Source of the DNA: Paenibacillus uliginis N3/975
GTDB lineage: Bacteria > Bacillota > Bacilli > Paenibacillales > Paenibacillaceae
Length of the DNA stretch: 64,000 nucleotides
Assembly: GCF_900177425.1 (NCBI RefSeq)
Contig: NZ_LT840184.1
Coordinates: 4,939,705 to 5,003,704 of the forward strand
Reading direction: 5' to 3'
This document shows, piece by piece, positions 25,919-34,548 of the stretch; the first letter of the stretch is position 1, and the number at the start of each line of letters is the position of its first letter. The position numbers were made by a program, and so were the translations under genes. The notes beneath the pieces were generated by a model. It was given only the letters and a program-made list of their open reading frames with translations. It did not search any database and had not been told where the DNA came from.

Positions 25919-28174
25919 TCAGTTCTCCTGATCCAGCATTTGTTCCAATGCCTTAGCATCATAACGCACAAATGCGCCATTGGCCGTACCGACATAAACG
26001 TCTTCGTTGGTGGCATTCAGCGCACCGTTTCTGGCCTCTTGCTCGCGAAGCTCGGCACTTCCCGTATGAACATCATGCAATCGTCCGAGAAGACTTCCAT
26101 CCTCTTTATTCAACACAAGAAGATTGGATGCATGCTGAATAAGCAAATAACGATCCAATACCGCAAAGCTGCTATAGACCAGATGCGATAGATCCTTATT
26201 GTTGGTAGATGTCATCCGCATCTTCCACTGCACCTCGCCTGTTTTTTTATGAACAGCAGCAGGCACGCCATTAAGCGCTAAATAGATCGTGTCACCCTCG
26301 ATCACACCTTTGGTAGCACTGCCCTTAAAAGTCCACAATTCTCGCTTCTCCACCGCGTCATAGAACACGCTCTCAATGCCTTTTATATGATGTTTCGATC
26401 CGCGCTGCACCAGAAGGTAACGCTGATCCAGCACTTCAAATAATTCATCAGGATTCGCTGGATATACAGCCTCAGACTTGCCGGTTTTAGTGTTGAGCAG
26501 CAACCACTCTTCCCCAAGCAATACCCATCTTGTAGTAGAATCTGCAGGCGCCAAAGGCTCAATCCGTTCGCCTCCAGTGTAATAAGGGTTTCTAGCGGGA
26601 TCATCCAACTGTGTTCCCTTTACGTTCAAGCTCCAGACCGCTTTTCCTGTTATCGTATTATAGGCTTTAAGCTGTTGGTTTTGCTGAATGAGTACGTACG
26701 GATCATCCACCCCTTGACTCAAAATACGATATTCCTCTGAAAGCGTCTTTTTCCAGCGTACATTCCCTGTTTTGCTGTCCAGTACAGTCAGCGTTTCGGT
26801 TTTCGAATTGGGCCCCCAGAGCTCATACACAATGATGGATCGATCAGCAGCTGTCATGCCATAAGCGCCGCCGCTCTTCTTCAGCTTTACCTCCCACACG
26901 ATTTTGCCATCCTCCAAACGGATGTGACGGACACGATCCTCATAATCTTTAATGTCAGGATTATAAGCGGAATACATCGTCACATATTCATTCTCCGAAT
27001 CCATTTTGGCCGTAAACCCACCAAATCCCGCATTTTGCTGCCACAGCTTTTTGCCGGTCTTCCGGTTCAAAGCATAAAGCGATGAATTATGGTGAAATCC
27101 GCTAAATCCACCGTCGTCGCCTTTAAGAAGCAAAGCATCATCATTTCCCCCAATGAGATACGAAAAGTTCAGATCCCCTTGATTTCTCCATACTTGATCA
27201 GCTTTCAGGGTACGCGCAAGAGGCGAAGTTACAAAATCATAGGTGAAGTAATAGTCGTCTCCAGAGCTGCGTCTATCTCGATAAGTGTCAATAGAAGGCA
27301 TTATCCACTCCGTCTGCTTCAGCTTACCTGACTTGGAAAATGTAACAATAAACTGCGCATCATCCCGCTCGTATCTCCATGTCTCGCCGAGTTGCATCGG
27401 TCCTCTATCCTCCATCTGCAGATTAACCGATTTTTCTTTCACCTGCGGTGTGCCAAGCAGCTTAAGTATGGATGTTGAATCATCCCCATCTTTTAGCATG
27501 TATGTTACTAGTTCCAGTATAGTACCGCTCGAAATGTCCGAATTCTTGTTCCATAACCCTTCTGGAAGTGTCTTCTTGGATTCGATATCCTTTGCCTGTA
27601 CCCACAACAAAGCCGGACGGTAAATCGTATAATCCTGTTGCCACTGGGCTGGACTTACAAGAACCCCATACCAATCCTTCCACTGAGCAACCGCGGTATA
27701 TGAGGTGTTGCTTTTCATTTCACTCCACTTCAGATTACTGCCTGGTCTCATGGACAAACTCCGCTTTGATTTCATAATTACCGTCATCGGCGGAATGCTC
27801 TTGGTATTCACAGAGTCCTTCGCAAGATACCAGGAAGGAATCCATAAGGTGCCGCGGCTGTCATCCTTCACACCAACCATCTCACCGTCCACAAAATCCA
27901 CCTTAAACGACTCGCCCTTTTTGCCATAGTACTCAACCTGAAAATTTCTCGGATTGCTGCTCTTGGTTAGTGGAGTCGGAAAATAAGCTGCATTCATCTG
28001 CAGTGTTACTTTATCTCCTACCTTGAACATTGGTGAAGTAACGTTAGTTAAACCCCTAACGGAATCGGCTGCTGCCTGCTTCAGCGGTGCAATCGGACTA
28101 AACAATAAAGAGACGCTTACCGCTGTCATACATACATAAGTCAGCATTTTGGTGAAGGAAAATTGCTTGTTCAA
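25919..28174 (-). CDS. Secreted PQQ-like beta-propeller repeat protein
   Basis: This protein of about 751 aa has a signal peptide (ends KQAAA), an N-terminal beta domain of about 300 aa, and then PQQ-like propeller blades from about residue 350: NRKTGKKLWQQNAGFG, LEDGKIVWEVKL, DSKTGNVRWKKTL, NTITGKAVWSLNV, HKKTGEVQWKMRM, NKEDGSLLGRL. The blades carry the usual [DN]-x-x-[TD]-G-x-x-x-W pattern. TTG 28174 is preferred as start: AAAGGATGG lies just upstream and the ATG at 28183 overlaps that site. No PQQ-binding enzyme signature is seen, so a scaffold or sensor role is more likely than dehydrogenase. Confidence 0.85.
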   Translation of the reverse strand: MNKQFSFTKMLTYVCMTAVSVSLLFSPIAPLKQAAADSVRGLTNVTSPMFKVGDKVTLQMNAAYFPTPLTKSSNPRNFQVEYYGKKGESFKVDFVDGEMVGVKDDSRGTLWIPSWYLAKDSVNTKSIPPMTVIMKSKRSLSMRPGSNLKWSEMKSNTSYTAVAQWKDWYGVLVSPAQWQQDYTIYRPALLWVQAKDIESKKTLPEGLWNKNSDISSGTILELVTYMLKDGDDSTSILKLLGTPQVKEKSVNLQMEDRGPMQLGETWRYERDDAQFIVTFSKSGKLKQTEWIMPSIDTYRDRRSSGDDYYFTYDFVTSPLARTLKADQVWRNQGDLNFSYLIGGNDDALLLKGDDGGFSGFHHNSSLYALNRKTGKKLWQQNAGFGGFTAKMDSENEYVTMYSAYNPDIKDYEDRVRHIRLEDGKIVWEVKLKKSGGAYGMTAADRSIIVYELWGPNSKTETLTVLDSKTGNVRWKKTLSEEYRILSQGVDDPYVLIQQNQQLKAYNTITGKAVWSLNVKGTQLDDPARNPYYTGGERIEPLAPADSTTRWVLLGEEWLLLNTKTGKSEAVYPANPDELFEVLDQRYLLVQRGSKHHIKGIESVFYDAVEKRELWTFKGSATKGVIEGDTIYLALNGVPAAVHKKTGEVQWKMRMTSTNNKDLSHLVYSSFAVLDRYLLIQHASNLLVLNKEDGSLLGRLHDVHTGSAELREQEARNGALNATNEDVYVGTANGAFVRYDAKALEQMLDQEN

Positions 28175-28264
28175 TAGAACCATCCTTTCTGGTATAAGCC
28201 GCTTACTGATTAAACGTCACTTCTGGCTCATTTGTTCCATCAACTGGAATTTAAAAAAAGAAAA

Positions 28265-28289
28265 AGACCTCGTCGTATAGACGAAGTCT
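28265..28289 (-). terminator. Terminator after the two-component operon
   Basis: In minus orientation AGACTTCGTC and GACGAGGTCT pair (one mismatch) and are followed by TTTTTCTTTTTTT, about 30 nt after the kinase stop. Confidence 0.85.
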
Positions 28290-28318
28290 CCAAATACAGT
28301 TCACCCTGTCGAACAACT

Positions 28319-29542
28319 TTATGATCGATTTATGAAAAAACGTGTCTCAAAGGTCGTCTTATGACGGTCGCTTCGCACGGTAATTTCCCCGCCCTGAACT
28401 TCAATAATGCTCTTCGTAATAGCAAGGCCGAGTCCGGTGCCGCCAGTTTGCTTGGAACGAGAGCTTTCCACCCGGTAAAACCGGTCAAAGATAAAAGGGA
28501 TATCATTCTCGGGTATGGGTTCCCCATAATTGCTAAAACTCACGACAACTTGATCATTGTCTCTGCCGACAACTACATCTACAACCTTGCCTTCTTGTCC
28601 ATACCGCATCGCATTCGTCATCAGATTCTCATACGCCCGGACTAGCCGTTCACCATCGGCCATAATTTTAAGCGATTCACCCTCAACCTTCATTACACAC
28701 TCCATCCCTTGCTTCTCAAAGCTTGGAACAAACTCCTCGATCAACTGCCCGATGAAATCCACCATATCAAGCTCTTTCATGTCCAAAGGAAGCCCATTGT
28801 TAATGCGTGTATACTCAAACAGATCATCGATCAGCTTTTTCAAAGCCAGTGATTTTTCATAAGCAATGTTTACAAAATACCTCAGCTCCACCTCATCCTG
28901 GTACCGGTCTTCCTCAATTACCTCCAGAAATCCGAGTATAGAAGTCAGCGGGGTTCGGAGATCATGCGAAACGCCGGTTATAAGATCATTCTTCGTTTTC
29001 TCCGCGTTACGCTCCTCCTGAATAGAATGGCTCAACTGTCTGCTCATCTGATTAATACTGTCTGCCACCTCGCCGAGCTTACTGCCCGGATCAACCGGTA
29101 TTTCAATATTAAAATTACCTTTCGCTATCTCCCGCAATCCGTGTGTAATTTCCTCCAAATAAGAATTAAGCTGCTCCGTCATATGGTTAATGCTGTCCGC
29201 CACCTTACCGATCTCGTCATGAGACTTGATCTTAATTTGATAGTCAAACCGCCCATTAGAAATCTCCTGCATACCTGCTTCAATCTCTTGCAAATTACGC
29301 ACGAAACGATTGCTGTTCATATAAATGCTGACAAAAAAGACCACAATGCCGATCGTGATCATCACCGGAAGAGACCCGATATTATTTATGACCCAACGAA
29401 GCGGATAATTGATGGGTTCTATCCCAACGATGAAAGTGCTCAGTGAGTACAAAATAAGAAGGAACAGAGCTGTAATAGCGATGCTGGACAACAGCAGAAG
29501 GATGAGCTTCCAGCGGACCGTATGGAGTAATTTATTTCTCAT
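28319..29542 (-). CDS. HAMP-domain sensor histidine kinase
   Basis: This 407-residue kinase has two membrane segments (about 10-38 and 57-75) separated by a very short outside loop of roughly 20 aa. Two HAMP-like units follow (about 78-130 and 133-178). The HisKA helix carries phospho-acceptor His193 in VSHDLRTPLTSILGFLE. The HATPase domain has N, G1 (IFDRFYRVE region) and G2 (GGTGLGLAITKSI) boxes. The tiny sensor loop suggests signalling from within the membrane or through a partner. It is 23 nt after its response regulator, and AGAGGTG precedes the ATG. Confidence 0.92.
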   Translation of the reverse strand: MRNKLLHTVRWKLILLLLSSIAITALFLLILYSLSTFIVGIEPINYPLRWVINNIGSLPVMITIGIVVFFVSIYMNSNRFVRNLQEIEAGMQEISNGRFDYQIKIKSHDEIGKVADSINHMTEQLNSYLEEITHGLREIAKGNFNIEIPVDPGSKLGEVADSINQMSRQLSHSIQEERNAEKTKNDLITGVSHDLRTPLTSILGFLEVIEEDRYQDEVELRYFVNIAYEKSLALKKLIDDLFEYTRINNGLPLDMKELDMVDFIGQLIEEFVPSFEKQGMECVMKVEGESLKIMADGERLVRAYENLMTNAMRYGQEGKVVDVVVGRDNDQVVVSFSNYGEPIPENDIPFIFDRFYRVESSRSKQTGGTGLGLAITKSIIEVQGGEITVRSDRHKTTFETRFFINRS

Positions 29543-29564
29543 ATGCCTTCACCTCTGCTTGGAT

Positions 29565-30257
29565 TTACTCAATCTTATATCCGATTCCCCATACCGTTTT
29601 TATGTAGTCCGGACGCTGCGGATCCTTTTCAATTTTTTCACGAAGCTTTCGAATATGAACCATGACCGTATTTTTGGATTCCATAAACGGCTCATTCCAT
29701 ACCTCAACATAAATCTTGTCCATACTCAACACAAGCCCTCTGTTAACAGCCAGCATATGAAGCAGGGCAAACTCTCTTGGGGTCAGTTTAATTTCTCTGC
29801 CCTCCACGGTTACACGATGAGATGCGATATTAATGGTCAAATCGTCAATCTGGATCTCGTTCTCGTCTTGAACAGGCTTAGTATTAAACTGGTTATAACG
29901 GCGTAGCTGGGATTTTATACGCGCAATCAGTTCCAATGGGCTGAACGGTTTGGTAACATAGTCATCTGCTCCAATGCTCAGGCCGGCGATTTTATCGATT
30001 TCCTGGCTTTTGGCGGATAACATAATAATCGGTGTATTATTCTCCTCACGAATTTTCATGCATGCCTGTATACCGTCCATTTGTGGCATCATGACGTCCA
30101 GAATAATGAGATCGACCTTATGCGTTTTTAGTATATCCAACGCTTCAAGGCCATTGGATGCACTGAGCAACGTGTACCCTTCATTTTTTACGTAAATATC
30201 CATTAGCTTAATGATTTCAGTTTCATCATCCACCATTAATATTGTAATTCCAGCCAT
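29565..30257 (-). CDS. OmpR/PhoB-family response regulator
   Basis: This protein of about 230 aa has a receiver with acidic pair DD (10-11), phospho-acceptor Asp54 (LIILDVMMPQMDG), and Lys in VTKPFSPLEL. The C-terminal winged-helix domain follows (KLTPREFALLHMLAVNRG, then VWNEPFMESKNTVMVHIRKLREKI). The start is set at 30257 because GGAGGAGCT lies immediately upstream; the ATG eight codons earlier lacks a site. It forms an operon with the kinase downstream and probably with the acyltransferase upstream, whose stop is 37 nt away. Confidence 0.93.
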   Translation of the reverse strand: MAGITILMVDDETEIIKLMDIYVKNEGYTLLSASNGLEALDILKTHKVDLIILDVMMPQMDGIQACMKIREENNTPIIMLSAKSQEIDKIAGLSIGADDYVTKPFSPLELIARIKSQLRRYNQFNTKPVQDENEIQIDDLTINIASHRVTVEGREIKLTPREFALLHMLAVNRGLVLSMDKIYVEVWNEPFMESKNTVMVHIRKLREKIEKDPQRPDYIKTVWGIGYKIE

Positions 30258-30294
30258 AGCTCCTCCTTGTTGAAAAATCAATTGTTGCTATCAA

Positions 30295-31485
30295 TTACTG
30301 TTTTTCTATAGTTACGAAGCTTTTCTCCCTACGGGTATGACTTCTCTTGGTTTTTGAAATATTGCCAAACAGAATCCATGAGAAAGGAACATAGCGTACC
30401 GTAAGTGCCACAACGATCCAGGAACAGCAGAGCGCGAATATGAACCCGCCTGCATACCAAATATGTGAAATAATCGGACTACCGCTTAGCGGCGGGTACT
30501 GCCTGTACAGAAGCAGAAAGAACGGATGGATCAGATAAATACCGAACGAAAGCGCGCCAAGCCGTTCCAACGTGGAAGTAAGTCCACGGGGTGCTTTCCG
30601 GTACACGACAAAGGCCAATTGCAGCAGTGTGAGCGTCCCTAAATACGTATGCAGGTTCCACATCAGCTCGTATAGCGTGGAATTGTACATAGTACCGTAC
30701 AAGCGATAGTTGTAATATAAGTATACATGAGTTAATCCGGCCGTAGCCCAACAAGTCCATAAAACAATCCAGCCAATCATACGAGACCATGTAGTGTTAT
30801 CCCGGCTCAGGATCAGCCAGCCCTTAAGCTTCGGATAATAAATACCGATGCAAGCGCCCAGCATGAAATAGGCCATGTAAGATAGAGACCAACTCCCCTT
30901 ATTCGGCACTTGCCAGTAATATTTATTCAGCAAAACAAAAGCCCATTGCACGGCAAGTCCGATTGGGATCGCCCATCGGGTCAGCAGCGGAACCTTTTTA
31001 AACAGCCATAAGATAATCGGAAATAACACATAGAACTGAATGCTGATGAATACAAAGTATAGATGTGTATAAGCCTTTCCCGTCAACAACTTGCCTATAA
31101 AGCTTTCAACTGTATCCTGTAGTGAGCGATCTTGATAGTGGAGCATATGCAGCAGTCCGAAATAAAGTGCAGAGAACACGATGTAAGGAATGATTATAAA
31201 TAGCATTCTTTTCTTAAAAAATCCGCCAATCAACTCTTTCGTCAATGGCCGTTCGTAATAATTGTAGAACAGTACAAAGCTGCTCAAGAAAATAAACGTT
31301 GGTGTCCCATATTTCATAAATATGTTCATGAAATTGTAAAGGAAGAAGTAGTTGGATCCCACCATTGCTGTTGATGCATACGAGGTGGAATGGACAGACA
31401 GCACCCCTAGAATGGCGAATGCACGTACCAACTGTAGCTCAGGAATATTTTCCCGCTTCTTCTGTAGACCAGACTTATTCATCAT
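30295..31485 (-). CDS. Acyltransferase-3 (OafA/YrhL-like) membrane protein
   Basis: This protein of 396 aa has about ten membrane segments. The N-terminus carries LQLVRAFAILGVLSVHS, the family's R...H signature, and the middle has FFFKKRMLFIIIPY-like segments. Such enzymes transfer acetyl or other acyl groups to cell-surface sugars or secondary metabolites. GGAGGGA lies upstream of two adjacent ATG codons. It is the first gene of a transcript with the response regulator and kinase, so surface acylation may be tied to that sensor. Confidence 0.88.
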   Translation of the reverse strand: MMNKSGLQKKRENIPELQLVRAFAILGVLSVHSTSYASTAMVGSNYFFLYNFMNIFMKYGTPTFIFLSSFVLFYNYYERPLTKELIGGFFKKRMLFIIIPYIVFSALYFGLLHMLHYQDRSLQDTVESFIGKLLTGKAYTHLYFVFISIQFYVLFPIILWLFKKVPLLTRWAIPIGLAVQWAFVLLNKYYWQVPNKGSWSLSYMAYFMLGACIGIYYPKLKGWLILSRDNTTWSRMIGWIVLWTCWATAGLTHVYLYYNYRLYGTMYNSTLYELMWNLHTYLGTLTLLQLAFVVYRKAPRGLTSTLERLGALSFGIYLIHPFFLLLYRQYPPLSGSPIISHIWYAGGFIFALCCSWIVVALTVRYVPFSWILFGNISKTKRSHTRREKSFVTIEKQ

Positions 31486-31652
31486 AGCTTATTCCCTCCG
31501 GTATAACTAGGTCGTCCGCTTCAGGATGAAGCAGCTTAACCTACTATACAGGACAGTTCTTAACGCTATACTTCCTAAGTTCTTAACAATTGCTTAAGTT
31601 TTTACTCACATTTTCGGTTAATTGTAATATTTCATGTATTTCACAAATTTAA

Positions 31653-31680
31653 AACGACCCAGGATAAACCCCAGGTCGTT
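31653..31680 (-). terminator. Terminator after the 31.7-kb stalk-domain gene
   Basis: AACGACC and GGTCGTT pair and are followed by TTTTAAATTT in minus orientation, about 35 nt after the stop. Confidence 0.75.
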
Positions 31681-31713
31681 CCTTATGAATAGCAGTGGTA
31701 TCATCCCCTGTAT

Positions 31714-33675
31714 TTACTCAAATTCAGCTTCTGGCGTTAGTGTGACATTAGATCCGTATGGCTTCATCTGGCCTGTCTCGATCAGATATTCCTCTACGAT
31801 CCCAGCAGTATCCACTAATGTTGACGCCAACCAATCCTCATACAACTTTCCGAATTTCTTTAACAGCCACTCGGCTGTAAACTCGTTCGTGTAAGAGAAG
31901 AGGTGATATATTTCCCGAATCGTATTTGTTCTTTTCAGGCCATAATCGTCTGTCCAGGTTACCTTTTGGTTCAGATTAACCTTCCGGATATCTTCTGTTT
32001 TGGTCGCCAAATTTCCATTCTTATACTGGAAGTAAATACGAAGTGATTTCTCATACTTATGACCTTTCAGCACTTTCCAACCTGCCATGCTTCCGGTTGC
32101 CGGCACTTCGTACATTTTGCTTGAACTCTTGGACGGCTTAGATTCTTGCGCTTTCTTCTGATCTGCCTTAACGACGAATTGAGCAGCTCCTAAAGACACG
32201 TTCATCTCCTGCTTTGCTGCGTTCCATTTCAGCTTGGCGCCAAGTGCAGCCGTCAGGAGATCCGATGAAACGAGTGTCTCCCCCTTATGCTGAATCGGGG
32301 CAGCCTTCATCGTAATCGTCTTATCATTAATCTGCGCTTTCTTACTTCCCGATATAACACGGATATCGGTCGTTCCTACTTTAATGTTAAAGGTCTTAGA
32401 CGCAGCCTCATACTGCACCGTCCCACCTAATGCTTGAAAGACCGGCTTCAACGGCAGATAAGTAATGCCCTTCTCCTGTTTAGCGTTCTCGATTGGTTTG
32501 CCAAGACCTGATACAATCGTTACCGATTGCTTCAGTCCACCTACATTCACGCTTAAACTTGCTTCGCCTACTCCCTGAACCTTAATTTTTCCGTTGTCTA
32601 ACGGATGCAACAAATGCGGCTTATCGGTTGAGAGCTGAACGACCCCCTCTGGAATAGCTGCCTTTTTACCGTCGGCATACTGGAATTCGAGCTTTGGCGT
32701 AATAGAATCCCCGACCTTAGGTTTGCTGTTTGATACCTTTAATGTGATGCGGTCAATCTGTGGAATTTCAACCTTATACAGCTGGCCATTGTCATATTTA
32801 ACCCAAGTTCCATTTTGCTGACGGGCGTAAAACAACTTGCTTCCGCTGATGGCTACAACCTTATCAATACCCTCAATTCCACTCAGACGGACTGTATCAA
32901 ATTTCTGTGTAAATACATCCGTTCTGGCACTCCATACGGTACCGTCTTTCTTGGCGAAGACCAGCTTGTCTTCCTTGCCTAATGAAATATCTACACCGTC
33001 TGTAACCAGTGTTTGCGATATATAAGTCTTGCTTCCATTAACGATCATTGTGCTGAAAAGTATCACACGCCCGTCATTGTACAAAATGGCAGCGTAATCT
33101 TCTGAAACTTCAAATTTAACAATCGAGGCCGTGTCCGGTACTTGGCCAAGAACGACCGGCTCTGCACGATACTTCCCGTTGTAATGCAGTACGGATCCAG
33201 AGGAGGTAACGCCTCCAATAATTCCGTTAAACTCATCAAAAACAGATACACCACTGAACCCTTTTACTGCCGCAGGTTTAGAATTCTCCAAACTCCAGAC
33301 CGTTCCATCCGAGGAAAGCCAGTATCCATCCCCCACCTGCTTTACGCTGCTGGTACCCGGCACAATTTGAAGACCGGATTTGCCCCACTTTACCAATTCT
33401 CCGTTGTTATTGATACCGTTGCCGGACATTCCGCTGCCCGCGACTGCCTTCAAATTTCCATTCACAGGAACCGCTATTTGTGTCAGGGGATTTGAGGAAT
33501 ACGTTACCCATATCGACCCATCTTCAAGCAAAGGGGTTCCGTCAGGCAGCATCGTCACGATCTTATCTCCACCCGCTTTGGAATCACCATACACCGTCCC
33601 CGCGGCTGCTGGAATTACCAAGCACACTGCCATTAATAATGCGAACCATCTTTTCAACATTGTTTGGACACCCAC
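31714..33675 (-). CDS. Secreted stalk-domain protein with RCC1-like N-terminal repeats
   Basis: The protein has 653 aa. After a signal peptide (ends TVYGDS) come RCC1-like beta repeats (DGSIWVTY, NNNGELVKWGKSG, SSDGTVWSLEN, YNDGRVILFS, KKDGTVWSAR) to about residue 290. An Ig-like domain (about 305-390) and a copper-amine-oxidase N-terminal stalk domain (about 400-505, ITYLPLKPVFQALGGTVQYE and TLVSSDLLTAALGAKLKWNA) follow. The tail is hydrophilic. Start is either GTG 33675 or ATG 33660; neither has a strong ribosome site. No enzymatic residues are recognised; a surface or wall-associated role is inferred. Confidence 0.8.
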   Translation of the reverse strand: MGVQTMLKRWFALLMAVCLVIPAAAGTVYGDSKAGGDKIVTMLPDGTPLLEDGSIWVTYSSNPLTQIAVPVNGNLKAVAGSGMSGNGINNNGELVKWGKSGLQIVPGTSSVKQVGDGYWLSSDGTVWSLENSKPAAVKGFSGVSVFDEFNGIIGGVTSSGSVLHYNGKYRAEPVVLGQVPDTASIVKFEVSEDYAAILYNDGRVILFSTMIVNGSKTYISQTLVTDGVDISLGKEDKLVFAKKDGTVWSARTDVFTQKFDTVRLSGIEGIDKVVAISGSKLFYARQQNGTWVKYDNGQLYKVEIPQIDRITLKVSNSKPKVGDSITPKLEFQYADGKKAAIPEGVVQLSTDKPHLLHPLDNGKIKVQGVGEASLSVNVGGLKQSVTIVSGLGKPIENAKQEKGITYLPLKPVFQALGGTVQYEAASKTFNIKVGTTDIRVISGSKKAQINDKTITMKAAPIQHKGETLVSSDLLTAALGAKLKWNAAKQEMNVSLGAAQFVVKADQKKAQESKPSKSSSKMYEVPATGSMAGWKVLKGHKYEKSLRIYFQYKNGNLATKTEDIRKVNLNQKVTWTDDYGLKRTNTIREIYHLFSYTNEFTAEWLLKKFGKLYEDWLASTLVDTAGIVEEYLIETGQMKPYGSNVTLTPEAEFE

Positions 33676-33706
33676 TTCTATTATATAGTTATTTAGGAGC
33701 AGGAAT

Positions 33707-33715
33707 ATTATACCA
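33707..33715 (-). promoter_or_regulatory. Extended -10 promoter candidate
   Basis: TATAAT (33707-33712) is preceded by TGG in minus orientation, about 32 nt upstream of the GTG at 33675. No convincing -35 hexamer is seen. Confidence 0.45.
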
Positions 33716-33796
33716 TCTCGGTTCGATAAAGCTCTATTAAAATTTACAAAATTCTACGTCATTCGCCACCACTCTTATTTCCCAAAAAAATACAAA

Positions 33797-33823
33797 AACC
33801 GATCATCAGAACGATGATCGATT
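33797..33823 (-). terminator. Terminator downstream of khtT
   Basis: CGATCATC and GATGATCG pair around a 5-nt loop and are followed by TTTTTGTATTTTTTT in minus orientation. Confidence 0.8.
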
Positions 33824-33864
33824 TACCTGCAATCCGGCTGTCCAATTTACTTATTTTGAAAAAC

Positions 33865-33943
33865 GGAACGATTCGTACGCGCAGCGTCTCACAACAGACA
33901 GAAGGGGGTGTCCCAGGTCAATGGACCTTTTGGGACACCCCCC
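33865..33943 (+). repeat. R1 dispersed hairpin repeat, copy 2
   Basis: The best-formed copy: GGAACGATTCGTACGCGC, then AGCGTCTCACAACAGACAG, then outer arms GGGGGTGTCCC/GGGACACCCCC around inner GGTC-AATG-GACC. It points against the khtT transcript and lies between khtT and its terminator. Confidence 0.75.
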
Positions 33944-33966
33944 TTGCTTCATGCATTCAAATAACA

Positions 33967-34455
33967 TTAGCCATTGGTCAAAAGTTCTTTCACCTGCTTA
34001 ATCTGCTTACGCTCTCCTGCGAGAACTAGTGTGGATCCGGCTGTTAGCCGATCCTCCGGCCCGGGATTTATCTTCTGCTCATTCTTTTTCACAATGGCCA
34101 GAACATTAGCTCCGGTACGTTGGCGTACTTGCAGCTCTGCGATCGTCTTATCCACGGCTTTATAGTGGGGTTCAATCCGGAACCATTCAATAATCAAATC
34201 ATCAAGAGATACCTCAATTGTCTCCAACGCTTTCGGTTTATACGTCATTCCTCCGATAATTCCCGCGATCTGACGAGCCTCATCGTCCTCCAGCGAAACC
34301 ATCGAGATGCTCTCATCCGGATCATTATCTTCAAAATGATACAGCTCTCTGCGGCCATCATCATGTATAACAATAACCAGTTTATCTCCAGATCTCGTAT
34401 TCACTTGAAATTTCTTACCGATCCCAGGCAGATCGGATTCTCTGATCATACTCAT
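33967..34455 (-). CDS. khtT: KhtT-like regulatory subunit of a K+/H+ antiporter
   Basis: This protein of about 162 aa, matching B. subtilis KhtT in size, has an N-terminal RCK_N-like part (SDLPGIGKKFQVNTRSGDKL, ELYHFEDNDPDESISMVSLED) and a C-terminal TrkA_C/RCK_C domain (about 80-162, EWFRIEPHYKAVDKTIAELQVRQRTG). KhtT gates the KhtU antiporter and in Bacillus binds c-di-AMP. The start at 34455 has GGGAGG 9 nt upstream; the open frame extends to 34524 without a ribosome site. The gene follows the antiporter, whereas B. subtilis has khtT before khtU. Confidence 0.85.
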   Translation of the reverse strand: MSMIRESDLPGIGKKFQVNTRSGDKLVIVIHDDGRRELYHFEDNDPDESISMVSLEDDEARQIAGIIGGMTYKPKALETIEVSLDDLIIEWFRIEPHYKAVDKTIAELQVRQRTGANVLAIVKKNEQKINPGPEDRLTAGSTLVLAGERKQIKQVKELLTNG

Positions 34456-34548
34456 TCTTTGAATCCTCCCGTTCAACTGCATATTCTGTGCCTTCATCCA
34501 AAACTCATACCATGAAGATAACACACTTTAGTAGTCTCGTAGCACTTA

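Noticed and set aside
33814..34029. 71-codon plus-strand frame across the R1 repeat
   Set aside because: It is a by-product of the repeat sequence and overlaps the khtT 3' end in antisense.
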